Positions 27,263-37,777 of a stretch of DNA of 64,000 bases are shown here, one piece after another (positions within the stretch are counted from its first letter, which is position 1; each line of letters starts with the position of its first letter). Below the pieces are notes generated by a model that had not been told where the DNA came from, made no database searches, and saw nothing but the letters and a program-made list of their open reading frames with translations. Source of the stretch: Pseudoxanthomonas daejeonensis (GTDB lineage Bacteria > Pseudomonadota > Gammaproteobacteria > Xanthomonadales > Xanthomonadaceae); NCBI RefSeq assembly GCF_010093205.1, contig NZ_PDWN01000005.1:62001-126000 (forward strand). The letters are read 5' to 3'. The position numbers and the translations under genes are program-made.

Positions 27263-28207
27263 CTAGATAGAACGGGCCGCCCACCGTGACAGGAACACCG
27301 CCGTGGCGGCGGCCACGTTGAGGCTCTCCACCGCTCCGGTGCCGGGGATCGACAGGCGCAACTCGCAGGCGGCGGCCAGTGCGGGATCCATGCCTTCGCC
27401 CTCGGCCCCCATCACGTAGACCAGCCGCTGCGGAAGGCGCGCGCCGAACAGGTCGTCGCCCCCGCGCACCAGGGTGGCCGCCATCGCGAATCCGGCCGCA
27501 CGCAGTGGCGCGAAGGCCGCAGCGGCATCGGGCAACCGCACCAGGGTGACCGCCTCGGCGCCGCCTTCGGCCACGCGCGCGGCCGCGCCTGAAAGCGCCA
27601 GCGGCGAGCGCGCCGGCAGCAATACCGCCGCCCCGAAATGCGCGGCCGAACGCAGGATCGCGCCGAAGTTGTGCGGATTGCCGACGCCGTCCAGCCAGAT
27701 CGCCAGTGCCGGCGCACCGGGCGCCAGGCCGCGCAACCAGGCCTCCAGCGGCAATGGCTCGATCCGCTGCACGTCGGCGACCACGCCCTCGTGGTGCGAG
27801 CTGGCCGCGAGGCGGTCGAGGTCTTCCTCCTCCACCACGCGGTAGCCGACCCGGTGCTTCACGCACCAGGCCAGCAAAGGCTTGAGCGCGTGGATGCGCG
27901 ACTGCGCCAGATAGACCTTGCGGATCGCCTCGGGCCGGCGGTCGAACACTGCCTGCACCGCGTTGAGTCCGTAGAGCCGGAGCTCCTCGCGGCGCGTCGC
28001 ATGTCCGCTGCCGCCGCGCTCGTGCGCACCGTGCGCCGGTTCGCCCGCTCCTGCCGTCGCATGCACCGGCGCATCGCGCGTCGGCGCAGGCACAGCTGCG
28101 GCCGATAGCCGCGGGTTCGACGACGGCCCGGCACGATCGTCCGGCCCACGCGGTCCGCGCGGCGGCGCAGGCCGGCGCGGCGGACGGTTGTCCCAGGGGC
28201 CGGCCAT
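27263..28207 (-). CDS. rlmB: SpoU-family rRNA 2'-O-methyltransferase, RlmB-like
   Basis: SAM-dependent SPOUT enzyme; RlmB methylates G2251 of 23S rRNA. The 314-residue product has an L30e-like substrate domain (LYGLNAVQAVFDRRPEAIRKVYL), then SpoU motif 1 DGVGNPHNFGAILRSA, motif 2 YVMGAEGEGMD and motif 3 LSIPGTGAVESLNVAAAT. About 70 Pro/Arg/Gly-rich residues precede the first domain, making it longer than usual (about 245). The ATG at 28207 is 1 base after the agcS stop, so the two may be co-transcribed. TrmH or another SpoU paralogue cannot be ruled out. Confidence 0.85.
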   Translation of the reverse strand: MAGPWDNRPPRRPAPPRGPRGPDDRAGPSSNPRLSAAAVPAPTRDAPVHATAGAGEPAHGAHERGGSGHATRREELRLYGLNAVQAVFDRRPEAIRKVYLAQSRIHALKPLLAWCVKHRVGYRVVEEEDLDRLAASSHHEGVVADVQRIEPLPLEAWLRGLAPGAPALAIWLDGVGNPHNFGAILRSAAHFGAAVLLPARSPLALSGAAARVAEGGAEAVTLVRLPDAAAAFAPLRAAGFAMAATLVRGGDDLFGARLPQRLVYVMGAEGEGMDPALAAACELRLSIPGTGAVESLNVAAATAVFLSRWAARSI

Positions 28208-28208
28208 G

Positions 28209-29714
28209 TCAGCCGCGCCTGTTCCAGAAGCCGGCGTTGCGGATGCCCAGCGCCTCCGGATCGAAGGTCGGGTCCAGGCCCAGCTTCTTCTGCCGCTCGT
28301 AGTCGCGCAGCGCCAGCAAAGCCGGCTTCTGCAGGATCAGGATGGCGACGATGTTCAGCCACGCCATCAGGCCCACGCCGATGTCGCCCAGGGTCCAGGC
28401 CATGGCCGCGTTGTGGTACGCGCCGAACACCACCATGCCCACGATGCCCAGCCGCAGCAGCAGCGTGGCCAGCGGGTGGGTCTTCTTCACGCCAGCCAGG
28501 TAGGTGAGGTTGGTTTCGGCCATGTAGTAATAGGCCATGATCGTGGTGAAGGCGAAGAAGAAAAGCGCCAGCGCCACGAAGCCCGCGCCCCAGCCGGGCA
28601 GCACCGATTCCACGGCCGCCTGGGTGAACTGCGCGCCTTCCGAAGGCTGCACGCCCGGCACGCCGCTGAAGATCTCCACCAGGGTTTCCTTGCCGTCCTG
28701 GGTGACCGTCTTGAAGGTGTTGTACATGCCCGTGGACAGCAGCAGGAACGCGGTCGAGGTGCACACCAGCATGGTGTCGAAGTAGATCGCGAATGCCTGC
28801 ACGTAGCCCTGCTTGGCCGGGTGCGAGACCTCGGCGGCCGCGGCGGCGTGCGGGCCGGTGCCCTGGCCGGCTTCGTTGGCGTAGATGCCGCGCTTGACGC
28901 CCCAGGCCACCGCCTGCCCCACGATCGCGCCGAACGCGGCGTGCCCGCCGAACGCGCTGGAGAAGATGTCGGCGAACATCGCCGGCACCTTGTCGGCGTT
29001 GGCGACCATCACGATCACCGCCATCAGGATGAAGGCCAGGGCCATGAACGGGACCACGACCTCGGCGAAGGTGGCGATGCGCTTGATGCCGCCGAAAATG
29101 ATGACCGCCAGCATCGCGGCCACGCCCAGGCCGATCCACAGCTTCATCGCGCCGGTCCCGCCGACCGCCGTGCAGCCGTCGATGCCGCACAGCACGTTGG
29201 TGGCGCTGTCGGCAATGGCATTGGCCTGCACGCCTGGCAGCAGCAGGCCCGCGGCGACCACGGTGGCGATGGCGAACGCCACCGCGTACCACTTCAGGCC
29301 CATGGCCTTCTCGATGTAGTAGGCCGGCCCGCCGCGGTAGCGCCCCTCGGCGTCCTTCTCCTTGTAGATCTGGGCCAGGGTGCACTCGATGTACGAAGTC
29401 GAGGCGCCGAGGAAGCCCATCACCCACATCCAGAACACCGCGCCCGGGCCGCCATAGGCGATCGCGGTGGCCACGCCGGCGATGTTGCCGATGCCCATGC
29501 GCCCGGCCATGGAGATGGCCAGCGCCTGGAACGAGGACACGCCAGCCTCGGACTTCTGCCCGGACACCGTCAGCCGGCACATCTCGGCGAAACCGCGCAC
29601 CTGCATGAAACGGGTGCGGAACGAGAACCACAGGCCGGCGCCCAGGCACAGCGCGATCAGCACGTTGCTCCAGATGATGCCGTTCAACCAGACAAAAAAG
29701 GCTTCCACGGGCAT
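28209..29714 (-). CDS. alanine/glycine:sodium symporter, AGCS family
   Basis: A 501-residue inner-membrane symporter that takes up alanine or glycine with sodium. It begins VEAFFVWLNGIIWSNVLIALCLG and contains GTGNIAGVATA-like MGIGNIAGVATAI, FWMWVMGFLGASTSYIECTLA, and the conserved cytoplasmic GPHAAAAAEVSHPAKQGYVQA. Around eleven hydrophobic segments are seen. ATG at 29714 has GGAG just ahead. It precedes rlmB by one base, but the two functions look unrelated. Confidence 0.92.
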   Translation of the reverse strand: MPVEAFFVWLNGIIWSNVLIALCLGAGLWFSFRTRFMQVRGFAEMCRLTVSGQKSEAGVSSFQALAISMAGRMGIGNIAGVATAIAYGGPGAVFWMWVMGFLGASTSYIECTLAQIYKEKDAEGRYRGGPAYYIEKAMGLKWYAVAFAIATVVAAGLLLPGVQANAIADSATNVLCGIDGCTAVGGTGAMKLWIGLGVAAMLAVIIFGGIKRIATFAEVVVPFMALAFILMAVIVMVANADKVPAMFADIFSSAFGGHAAFGAIVGQAVAWGVKRGIYANEAGQGTGPHAAAAAEVSHPAKQGYVQAFAIYFDTMLVCTSTAFLLLSTGMYNTFKTVTQDGKETLVEIFSGVPGVQPSEGAQFTQAAVESVLPGWGAGFVALALFFFAFTTIMAYYYMAETNLTYLAGVKKTHPLATLLLRLGIVGMVVFGAYHNAAMAWTLGDIGVGLMAWLNIVAILILQKPALLALRDYERQKKLGLDPTFDPEALGIRNAGFWNRRG

Positions 29715-29820
29715 GGGTCTCCGGCCGTCGTGTCGCGGGAAAGGGAGGGTGGCGTGCAACGCCGCCCGGTGCCTGAAAGATACCCGCAACACGTGCCGGT
29801 GCGCAGTACCGCGTTGCCGC

Positions 29821-30372
29821 TCAGTGCGTCCAGAGTCGCGCGAACAGCCTCAGGTCGCGCAGGCCGTCCGGTTTGAGGATGGCGCCGCGGCGCACGCCTT
29901 CCTCCTGGAACCCGTTCTTCTCGAGCACGCGCGCCGAGGCCGGATTGCCGTCCAGCACGCTGGCCTCCACCCGCTGCAGCGCCAGCGTCGGCACCACCCA
30001 TCCGAGGTAGGTGCCCACCACCCGCGTCATCAGGCCCTGTCCCCAATGCCGGCGACCGAGCCAGTAACCCAGCTCGGCCGCGTGCGCACGCTCGCCAGCG
30101 CCGGGACGCGCGGCGATGCTGCCGCAGGCCTGGCCATCGATTTCGATGGCCAGCAGCGGTCCGTCCAGTTCAACCACGCGTCCGCCCAGGAACGCCTCGC
30201 CGTCGGCGCGCGTGTACGGATGCGGGAAGCGGTCGCTCAGGCCGCGTGGCACCTGCGGGTCGTCGGCATGGACGAGCAGCGATTCGAGGTCGCCTGCATG
30301 CCAGGCGCGCAGGACGAAGCCATCGCCCTGCAGGCGCACTTCCACGTGCGGACGGGTGCCCGGCTCAGCCAT
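29821..30372 (-). CDS. GNAT family N-acetyltransferase, RimJ/RimL-like
   Basis: A 183-residue acetyltransferase with VRLQGDGFVLRAWHAGDLESL, the acetyl-CoA loop region ELGYWLGRRHWGQGLMTRVV, and NPASARVLEKNGFQEEGVRRG, all typical of ribosomal-protein/Ser-Thr-type GNATs. Substrate unknown. The ATG at 30372 overlaps the stop of the RND pump gene by 8 bases, so it is likely translated from the same mRNA. A GTG at 30378 is a possible alternative start. Confidence 0.87.
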   Translation of the reverse strand: MAEPGTRPHVEVRLQGDGFVLRAWHAGDLESLLVHADDPQVPRGLSDRFPHPYTRADGEAFLGGRVVELDGPLLAIEIDGQACGSIAARPGAGERAHAAELGYWLGRRHWGQGLMTRVVGTYLGWVVPTLALQRVEASVLDGNPASARVLEKNGFQEEGVRRGAILKPDGLRDLRLFARLWTH

Positions 30373-33300
30373 GGCCACCGACCTGGGGCGTGTCCGCTTC
30401 GAGCTTTTCCAGTTCGTGCGCCAACGCCTCGGGCGAGCGCGTGTACGGCGCCAGCAACGCGTAGAACGCCGGCACCACGTACAGCGACAGCAGGGTCGAG
30501 AAGGTCACGCCGAAGATGACCACGATGCCGATGGTGGCGCGGCTGGCCGAGCCCGGGCCGCCGGCGAGCACCAGCGGGAGCGCGCCCATGACCGTGGCGA
30601 CCGAGGTCATCAGGATCGGCCGCAGCCGCACCTTGGCCGCTTCGGCGATGGCGCTGTGCACGCTCGCGCCTCCGTCGCGCAGCTGGTTGGCGAACTCCAC
30701 GATCAGGATGCCGTTCTTCGCCGCCAGGCCGATCAACATGACGATGCCGATCTGGCTGAACAGGTTGAGCGAGCTGCCGGTCACCCACAGCCCGAGCAAC
30801 GCGCCCAGCACCGCCAGCGGCACGGTCAGCATGATCACCAGCGGATGCAGGAAGCTCTCGAACTGCGCGGCCAGCACCAGGTACACGATCAGCAGGGCCA
30901 GGGTGAAGGTCAGCACGATCGCGCCACCCGCCTCCTGGTACTCGCGCGACTCGCCCTTCCAGTCGACCTGGGCATAGTCCGGCAGCTCCTCGTCCACGAC
31001 CTGCCGGGTCCACTCCAGCGCTTCGCCCATCGTGTAGCCGGGAGACAGCCCGGCACTGATGGTGATCGCGCGCAGGCGGTTGAAGCGGTTGAGGCTGCCC
31101 GGCTCGGCGATCTCCGACAGGGTGACCAGGTTGGACAGCGGCACCAGCGCTTCGCCGCGGCCGCGCACGTAGGTCTGGGCCAGGTCGGAAGGGTCGACGC
31201 GCTTTTCGCGCCCGGCCTGCAGCATCACGTCGTATTCCTCGCCGTTGTCCACGTAGGTGGTCACCTGGCGCGAACCCATCATCGTCTCCAGCGTGCGGCC
31301 GATCTCCTGCACCGGCACGCCCAGGTCGGCGGCGCGGTCGCGGTCGATCTCCACGCGCATCTGCGGACGCGTTTCCTTGTAGTCCGAATCCGGGTCCTGG
31401 ATGCCGGGGTTGGATTCCATCCGCTGCAGGATCCGGTCGCGCCACTGCGCCAGCTCGGCGTAGTCGGGACCACCCAGCACCAGCTGGTAGCGCTGGCCGC
31501 GGCTGCCGACCAGGCCGCCGGGAACGTTGGCGCGCACCTGCACGCCAGGCAGCTTGGCGAACTGGGCGCGCAGCGAATTGACCACCTCGTCGGTCGTGGC
31601 CTCGCGCTCGTGCCAGTCCTGCAGGAAGACGATCACCTGCCCGGTATGCATGTCCTCGCCACCGCCCCAGCCGCGCGGCACCCGCGAGTTGGCGCGCTGG
31701 ATCGGCTGGTCGGCGCCGACCTTGGACAGCACGATCTCTTCGACCTGCTGCATCTGGCCGACGGTGTAGTCGAAGCCCGCGCCTTCGGGCCCATCGACCA
31801 TCACGAAGAAGCGGCCCCGATCCTCTGCCGGCGCCAGTTCGCTGGGCACGCGCAGCCCGAGGCCCACGATCGCCGCCACGCACAGCCCCATCGCAACGAG
31901 GAGGACCACCAGCAGCCTCCGGCCAGGCACGGCGACCATGCGCGCGACCTGGCGGCCGTAACCCTCGCCGATCCGGTTGAGCGTGCGCTGGGTGAATGCA
32001 TTGAGGCCGCGCGGCTTGCCGTGCGGGCGCACCAGCTTGGACGACATCATCGGCGTGAGCGTCAGCGCCACGAAAGCCGAGATCGCCACCGCCGCGGCCA
32101 GCGCCACCGAAAGCTCGCGGAACAGGCGCCCGGTATTGCCCTCCATGAAACCGACCGGCAGGAACACCGCCACCAGCACCGCGGTGGTGGCGATCACCGC
32201 GAACGCGACCTGCTGGGTGCCACGGCGCGCGGCGACCAGCGGCGGTTCGCCCAGGTCGGCGCGGCGCTGGATGTTCTCCAGCACCACGATCGCGTCGTCG
32301 ACCACCAGGCCGATGCACAGCACCAGCGCCAGCAGGGTCAGCAGGTTGATCGAGAACCCGAACGCATACAGCGCGATGAATGCCGCCACCAGGCACACCG
32401 GCACGGTCACCGCGGGAATCAGCGCGGCCCGCAGGCTGCCCAGGAACAGCCAGATCACCAGGAACACCAGCACCATCGCCTCGCCCAGCGTCCAGTACAC
32501 GCGCTCGATCGAGGCCTCGATGAAGGTGGTGCTGTCGAAGGCGATGAAGATGTCGGTGCCTTCCGGCAGCGTCTGCTGGATCACCTCGGCCTCGGCGCGC
32601 GCGGCGCGGGCCACGTCCAGTGCGTTGGCGGTGGACGTGCGGACGATGCCCAGGCCCACGTTGGGCACGCCGTTGCTGCGCAGGTAGGAACGGCGTTCCT
32701 CCGCGCCCAGTTCGACCTTGGCCACGTCGCCCAGCCGGACCACGTAGCCGTCGGCGCCCTTGCGCAACGGCAGTTGCGCGAACTGCTGCGGCTGCCGGTA
32801 GCCGCGCTCCACGCGCAGGGTGAAATCGCGCGTCTCCGATTCGATGCGACCGGCCGGCAGTTCCACGTTCTGCGCACGCAGCGCGCTTTCCACGTCGCTG
32901 GTGGTGATGCCGCGCGCGGCCATCGCCTCGCGGTCCAGCCAGATCCGCATCGCGTAGCGCTGGCCGCCACCGAGCTGGACGCGGGCCACGCCATCCAGCG
33001 AGGACAGCCGGTCGACGACGTAGCGGTCGGCGTAATCGGTCAGCTCCATCGTGTCCATCACGGTGGAACGCATGTTCAACCAGACGATGACCTCGGCGTC
33101 GGCCTCGACCTTGGAGATCTCCGGCGGATCGGCCTCGTCCGGCATCCGGTCCATCACCCGGCTGACGCGGTCGCGCACGTCGTTGGCCGCCGCCTCGATG
33201 TCGCGGCTGAGGTTGAATTCGATGGTGACGTCGGAACGGCCGTTACGGCTGGACGACTGGATCGTCTTGATGCCCTCGATGCCGGCCAGGCCATCCTCGA

Positions 33301-33499
33301 GGATCTGGGTGATGCGGGTTTCCACCACCGCGGCCGAAGCACCGGGATAGTTCACCTCCACCGACACGATCGGCGGGTCGATGTTGGGCAGCTCGCGCAG
33401 GGTCAGGCGCAGGAATGACATCACCCCCAGCACCACCAGCAAGAGGCTCACCACCACCGCGAACACGGGGCGCTTGATCGACAGGTCCGACAGCTTCAT
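30365..33499 (-). CDS. RND family efflux pump, HAE1-type inner-membrane subunit
   Basis: A 1044-residue proton-driven drug exporter of the AcrB/MexB superfamily. It starts MKLSDLSIKRPVFAVVVS, has the porter-domain LRELPNIDPPIVSVEVNYPGAS, and TM4 Asp-Asp pair in GLVVDDAIVVLENI for proton relay. Two large periplasmic loops and 12 hydrophobic segments are present. It follows its membrane fusion protein after 4 bases. No outer-membrane TolC-like gene is adjacent, so it probably uses a shared one. Substrates are not predictable. Confidence 0.94.
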   Translation of the reverse strand: MKLSDLSIKRPVFAVVVSLLLVVLGVMSFLRLTLRELPNIDPPIVSVEVNYPGASAAVVETRITQILEDGLAGIEGIKTIQSSSRNGRSDVTIEFNLSRDIEAAANDVRDRVSRVMDRMPDEADPPEISKVEADAEVIVWLNMRSTVMDTMELTDYADRYVVDRLSSLDGVARVQLGGGQRYAMRIWLDREAMAARGITTSDVESALRAQNVELPAGRIESETRDFTLRVERGYRQPQQFAQLPLRKGADGYVVRLGDVAKVELGAEERRSYLRSNGVPNVGLGIVRTSTANALDVARAARAEAEVIQQTLPEGTDIFIAFDSTTFIEASIERVYWTLGEAMVLVFLVIWLFLGSLRAALIPAVTVPVCLVAAFIALYAFGFSINLLTLLALVLCIGLVVDDAIVVLENIQRRADLGEPPLVAARRGTQQVAFAVIATTAVLVAVFLPVGFMEGNTGRLFRELSVALAAAVAISAFVALTLTPMMSSKLVRPHGKPRGLNAFTQRTLNRIGEGYGRQVARMVAVPGRRLLVVLLVAMGLCVAAIVGLGLRVPSELAPAEDRGRFFVMVDGPEGAGFDYTVGQMQQVEEIVLSKVGADQPIQRANSRVPRGWGGGEDMHTGQVIVFLQDWHEREATTDEVVNSLRAQFAKLPGVQVRANVPGGLVGSRGQRYQLVLGGPDYAELAQWRDRILQRMESNPGIQDPDSDYKETRPQMRVEIDRDRAADLGVPVQEIGRTLETMMGSRQVTTYVDNGEEYDVMLQAGREKRVDPSDLAQTYVRGRGEALVPLSNLVTLSEIAEPGSLNRFNRLRAITISAGLSPGYTMGEALEWTRQVVDEELPDYAQVDWKGESREYQEAGGAIVLTFTLALLIVYLVLAAQFESFLHPLVIMLTVPLAVLGALLGLWVTGSSLNLFSQIGIVMLIGLAAKNGILIVEFANQLRDGGASVHSAIAEAAKVRLRPILMTSVATVMGALPLVLAGGPGSASRATIGIVVIFGVTFSTLLSLYVVPAFYALLAPYTRSPEALAHELEKLEADTPQVGGHG

Positions 33500-33503
33500 C
33501 CGC

Positions 33504-34622
33504 TCAGTCCTGCTTTGGCGCGTCGGCGTCCGGCGCCGGCGCGGCCGGCTTCTCCGGCGCAGCCGCCGGGCCGCCCTCGGCCACGGTCACGCCGGGGCGC
33601 AGCTTGCCGGTGCCGTCGACCACGATGCGGTCGCCGGCCTGCAGGCCTTCCACGATCTCGACCTTGCCGTCGCGACGCACGCCGGCCGTCACCATCGCCC
33701 GCTCGACCTTGTCGTCCTGGCCGACGCGGTACACGAACGTGTCCCGGCCCACCTGCACCACCGCGATCTCCGGGACGACCAGCGCCTGGCGCTCGGGACG
33801 GAACAGGTGCACGTCCAGCAGCATGCCGGGGCGCAGCAGGCGCTCGGGATTGTCGAACTCCGCACGTACCGTCACCGCACGGGTGGTCGGGTCGATCCGC
33901 GCGTCGACGGTCTGCACTTCGCCCTCGAACTTGCGCCCCGGCCAGGCGGCGGTCCCGGCGGTCACGCGCGCGCCGGGCACCATCGCCGACAGCGCGGCTT
34001 CCGGCACCTGGAAGTCGACGTACATCCGCGAGATGTCGTCCAGCGTGGCGATCACAGCATTGGGAGTGAGCAACGCGCCCGGGCTGACCTGGCGGATGCC
34101 CAGTACGCCGGCGAACGGCGCGCGCACGTGGCGGTCGCGGATGTCGGACTTCATCTGCCGCACGCGCGCGGCGGCGACTTCGCGCAACGCCCGCTGCGCA
34201 TCCAGGGTCGAGCGCGCCACCAGCTGCTGCGCGGCCAGTCCCTGCAGGCGCTGGTACTGCTGCTCGGCTTCGGCCAGGGTCGACTCCGCCTCGCCCAGCG
34301 CGGCCTGCTGCGCATCCACGCGCAGGGTCACCAGAGGCTGGCCGGCCTGGGCCTGCTGCCCGCTCTCGAAGTGGACCTGGTCGACGATCTCGCTGACCTT
34401 GGCGGTCAGGGTCACTGATTCGCGTGCCTGGGCCGTGCCCAGTGCCTGCACCGTGTCGCTCCATGCCACCGGCTGCACCACGGTCGTGGTGACCGGGATG
34501 GCGGGCGATGCGTTACCGGTTTTCTCGGGCGGCCGGTTGCATGCCGCCAGACCCACCATGCCGACCAGGACCAGACCCCTGGCCAGGAAACGTGACGCCA
34601 TCGACCGCCTCGCTGCTTTCAT
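33504..34622 (-). CDS. RND efflux membrane fusion lipoprotein
   Basis: A 372-residue periplasmic adaptor that links the RND pump to an outer-membrane channel. Signal peptide with lipobox GLAAC (Cys about residue 28) predicts a lipid anchor. The lipoyl halves flank a coiled-coil hairpin (LGEAESTLAEAEQQYQRLQGL), then beta-barrel (RAPFAGVLGIRQVSPG). The C-terminal tail is Pro/Ala-rich. A start at the second Met (34601) would still keep the signal peptide. AT-rich DNA at 34640-34660 (GTAACGAGCGATTGTTAAC) may hold the promoter or an operator. Confidence 0.92.
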   Translation of the reverse strand: MKAARRSMASRFLARGLVLVGMVGLAACNRPPEKTGNASPAIPVTTTVVQPVAWSDTVQALGTAQARESVTLTAKVSEIVDQVHFESGQQAQAGQPLVTLRVDAQQAALGEAESTLAEAEQQYQRLQGLAAQQLVARSTLDAQRALREVAAARVRQMKSDIRDRHVRAPFAGVLGIRQVSPGALLTPNAVIATLDDISRMYVDFQVPEAALSAMVPGARVTAGTAAWPGRKFEGEVQTVDARIDPTTRAVTVRAEFDNPERLLRPGMLLDVHLFRPERQALVVPEIAVVQVGRDTFVYRVGQDDKVERAMVTAGVRRDGKVEIVEGLQAGDRIVVDGTGKLRPGVTVAEGGPAAAPEKPAAPAPDADAPKQD

Positions 34623-34724
34623 TACTCGACCGCGAAGTGTAACGAGCGATTGTTAACGTCTGTATGTGCCTTTCGTTGACATGGTGCGCCGACTACATGG
34701 GAGAACCCGTGCCGGACGCCCGCG

Positions 34725-36641
34725 TCAGAGCCAGGAAGTGCCCGAGCTCCCCTCCGGGTCGAGCGCCTGCAGCACCTGCGCCACCATCGCCTCCGGGGTG
34801 CTGCCCGCGGCTTCCAGGTGGACTTCGGGCCGCTCCGGCGCCTCGTAGGGCGAGTCGATGCCGGTGAAGTTGGGGATCAGGCCGGCGCGCGCCTTGGCGT
34901 ACAGGCCCTTCACGTCGCGCGCCTCGGCCACGGCCAGGGGCACGTCGACGAACACTTCGATGAACTCGCCTTCGGCGAAGCGCTCCCGCGCCATCTGCCG
35001 CTCGGCCCGGAACGGCGAGATGAAGCTGACCAGCACGATCAGGCCGGCATCGGCCATCAGCCGGGCGACTTCGGCGACGCGGCGGATGTTCTCGACCCGG
35101 TCCTCGTCGGTGAAGCCCAGGTCGCGGTTGAGGCCGTGGCGCACGTTGTCGCCGTCGAGCACGAACGTGTGGTAGCCCAATGCGTGCAGGCGCTTGTCCA
35201 CCAGGTTGGCGACGGTCGACTTGCCCGCGCCGGACAGGCCGGTGAACCACAGCACCTTCGGCACCTGGCCCTTGATCCGCGCGCGCGCGGCCCGGTCCAC
35301 ATCCAGGTGCTGCCAGTGCACGTTGTCGGCGCGGCGCAGGGCGAAATCCAGGGTGCCGGCGGCGACGGTATCGTTGCTCTGGCGGTCGATCAGGATGAAG
35401 CCACCCAGCGCGCGGTTCTCCGCATAGGCGGCAAAGGCAACAGGCTCCTCCAGGCTGAGGTTGCAGTAGCCGACCTCGTTGAGCTCCAGGCGCTTGGCGG
35501 CCAGGTGCTCCTGGGTGTTCACGTCGACCCGGTGCTTGATCTCGCTGATGCTGGCGGCCACCGTGCGCGCGCCGATCTTCAGCCAGTAGGGGCGGCCCGG
35601 CAGCAGCGGCGCATCGCTCATCCACAGCAGGTGCGCGGCGAACTGGTCGGCCACGGCCGGCGGGTCGCCGGCGGCGGCGATGACATCGCCGCGGCTGATG
35701 TCGACCTCGTCGGCCAGGGTCAGGGTCACCGCCTGTCCGGCGAAGGCGCGCTCGACCGGGCCGTCCGCGCCCAGGACACGGGTGACGGTGGAACGCCGTG
35801 CCGAGGGCAGCACCACGACCGCGTCGCCCGGCGCGACTTCGCCGGCGGCGATGGTGCCGGCGAAACCGCGGAAATCCTGGTTGGGCCGGTTCACCCACTG
35901 GACCGGCAGGCGCAGTCCGGACGCGGCGTCGCCGGCTTCGACCTCGACGGTTTCAAGGTGCTGGAGCAGGCTGGGTCCGTCGTACCACGGCGTGTGCGTC
36001 GAAGCCGAGGAGAGGTTCTCGCCCTCCAGCGCCGACAGCGGGATCGCCTGCACGTGCGCGATGCCCAGCTGCGCGGCCAGCGCGCGGTAGCCTTCGACGA
36101 TGTCTTCGAATACGCCGCGGTCGTAGCCGACCAGGTCCATCTTGTTCACCGCCAGCACCACGTGGCGGATGCCCAGCAGCGAAACGATATAGCTGTGCCG
36201 GCGGGTCTGCGGCAGCAGGCCCTTGCGCGCGTCGACCAGGACCACGGCCAGGTCGGCGGTGGAGGCACCGGTGGCCATGTTGCGGGTGTACTGCTCGTGG
36301 CCGGGGCAGTCGGCGACGATGAACTTGCGCTTCTCGGTGTCGAAGTAGCGGTAGGCCACGTCGATGGTGATGCCCTGTTCGCGCTCGGCGGCCAGGCCGT
36401 CCATCAGCAGTGCGTAGTCGATGCGCTCGCCCTGGGTGCCATGCCGGCGGCTGTCGGCCTCCAGCGCGGCGAGCTGGTCGTCGAACAGGCGCTTGCTCTC
36501 GTACAGCAGGCGTCCGATCAGGGTGCTCTTGCCGTCGTCCACGCTGCCGCAGGTGATGAAGCGCAGCAGCGGCTTGTCCTCGTGCTGGCGCAGGTAGGCG
36601 GCGATGTCGGCGCCGGTGGCGCCCGTCGCGTCGGCGGCCAT
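34725..36641 (-). CDS. cysNC: bifunctional sulfate adenylyltransferase subunit 1 / adenylylsulfate kinase
   Basis: CysN-CysC fusion of 638 residues that makes APS (with CysD) and phosphorylates it to PAPS. The N-terminal GTPase has GSVDDGKST (G1), DCPGHEQY (G3) and NKMD (G4), with EF-Tu-like barrel domains to about residue 430. The C-terminal kinase, from about 440, has P-loop [24 protein letters not shown] and the phosphoryl-carrying Ser in FISPFR. Its ATG overlaps the cysD stop by one base (TGATG), so translation is coupled. Fusion of CysN and CysC is common in this group. Confidence 0.96.
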   Translation of the reverse strand: MAADATGATGADIAAYLRQHEDKPLLRFITCGSVDDGKSTLIGRLLYESKRLFDDQLAALEADSRRHGTQGERIDYALLMDGLAAEREQGITIDVAYRYFDTEKRKFIVADCPGHEQYTRNMATGASTADLAVVLVDARKGLLPQTRRHSYIVSLLGIRHVVLAVNKMDLVGYDRGVFEDIVEGYRALAAQLGIAHVQAIPLSALEGENLSSASTHTPWYDGPSLLQHLETVEVEAGDAASGLRLPVQWVNRPNQDFRGFAGTIAAGEVAPGDAVVVLPSARRSTVTRVLGADGPVERAFAGQAVTLTLADEVDISRGDVIAAAGDPPAVADQFAAHLLWMSDAPLLPGRPYWLKIGARTVAASISEIKHRVDVNTQEHLAAKRLELNEVGYCNLSLEEPVAFAAYAENRALGGFILIDRQSNDTVAAGTLDFALRRADNVHWQHLDVDRAARARIKGQVPKVLWFTGLSGAGKSTVANLVDKRLHALGYHTFVLDGDNVRHGLNRDLGFTDEDRVENIRRVAEVARLMADAGLIVLVSFISPFRAERQMARERFAEGEFIEVFVDVPLAVAEARDVKGLYAKARAGLIPNFTGIDSPYEAPERPEVHLEAAGSTPEAMVAQVLQALDPEGSSGTSWL

Positions 36642-37552
36642 CAGAAGTACCCCTCCAGCTTCTTCTTCTCCATCGAGGCGGTCGGATCCTGGTCGATGAC
36701 CCGGCCCTGGCGCTCGGAACTGGTGGCCACCAGCATCTCGGCGATGATCTTCTCCAGCGAATCGGCCTCGGACTCGATCGCGCCGGTCAGCGGATAGCAG
36801 CCCAGCGTGCGGAAACGGACGTTGCGCAGCTGCGGGACTTCGCCCGGCGCCAGTGGCAGGCGCTCGTCGTCGACCAGGATCAGAGCGCCGTCGCGCTCGA
36901 CCACCGGCCGGGGCGCGGCGAAGTACAGCGGCACCACCGGGATCTTCTCGCGGTAGATGTAGAGCCACACGTCCAGCTCGGTCCAGTTCGAGATCGGGAA
37001 GGCGCGCACGCTCTCGCCCTTGCGGATGCGGGCGTTGTACAGGTTCCACAGCTCCGGGCGCTGGCGCTTGGGATCCCAGCGATGGTTCTCGTTGCGGAAG
37101 GAGAAAACGCGCTCCTTGGCGCGCGACTTCTCCTCGTCGCGGCGCGCACCGCCGATCGCGGCGTCGAACTGGTACTGGTCCAGCGCCTGCTTCAGGCCCT
37201 GGGTCTTCATCACGTCGGTATGGATGGTGGCGCCGTGGCTGACCGGGCCGATGCCCTGGGCGATGCCGTCCGGATTGATGTGGACCCGCAGGTCGACGCC
37301 CGTCTCGGTGGCGCGCCGGTCGCGGAAGGCGATCATCTCGCGGAACTTCCAGCGCGTGTCCACGTGCAGCAAGGGGATCGGCGGCGGCGCCGGGGCGAAC
37401 GCCTTGAGCAGCAGGTGCAGCAGCACCGAGCTGTCCTTGCCCACCGAATACAGCAGTACCGGGTTCCGGAACTCGGCAGCGACCTCGCGCAGGATATGGA
37501 TGCTCTCGGCCTCAAGGCGGTCGAGGTGGGACAGGCGGTGGGTCAGGCTCAT
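36641..37552 (-). CDS. cysD: sulfate adenylyltransferase subunit 2
   Basis: PP-loop ATPase half of ATP sulfurylase: joins ATP and sulfate into APS with CysN. The 303-residue product has [19 protein letters not shown] (PP-loop), [31 protein letters not shown] and a C-terminal [20 protein letters not shown] at 37552 gives [14 protein letters not shown], the family N terminus; the frame extends further upstream but through the control region. First gene of the cysD-cysNC operon, divergent from cysJ. Confidence 0.97.
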   Translation of the reverse strand: MSLTHRLSHLDRLEAESIHILREVAAEFRNPVLLYSVGKDSSVLLHLLLKAFAPAPPPIPLLHVDTRWKFREMIAFRDRRATETGVDLRVHINPDGIAQGIGPVSHGATIHTDVMKTQGLKQALDQYQFDAAIGGARRDEEKSRAKERVFSFRNENHRWDPKRQRPELWNLYNARIRKGESVRAFPISNWTELDVWLYIYREKIPVVPLYFAAPRPVVERDGALILVDDERLPLAPGEVPQLRNVRFRTLGCYPLTGAIESEADSLEKIIAEMLVATSSERQGRVIDQDPTASMEKKKLEGYF

Positions 37553-37674
37553 CAGGCGTTCGGGCAGCGGGGGCGGGCGAAGGCCATGGGCCTCCGGCGA
37601 CGGAGGGCCGGCCTGGAGGGACCCGGTGGCGGTCCGGGACGGTGGATGTTCCGGGCGGCGGCGAGTCCGACGAA

Positions 37675-37693
37675 ATAAGCTCAGAGCATAAGC
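37675..37693. promoter_or_regulatory. candidate CysB operator between cysD and cysJ
   Basis: ATAAGCTCAGAGCATAAGC here matches the pattern ATAA-N8-CATAAGC, seen with identical spacing at 43811-43829 between cysB and the SUMT gene. A further AATAAC follows at 37695-37700. It lies 85 bases before the cysJ start and 123 before cysD. Known CysB sites are AT-rich ATAA-containing elements; the assignment is inference. Confidence 0.55.
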
Positions 37694-37777
37694 CAATAAC
37701 TACAGGGCGTTTCAGCCGGGCTTTGCAGGTTCCTAACATCGGTGGTCCGTCGAACCCGACGCCCGCCGAGACCCCGC

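Noticed and set aside
30116-33418. 1100-codon plus-strand frame opposite the RND pump
   Set aside because: Very Gln/His/Arg-rich and fully inside a clear RND gene; shadow.
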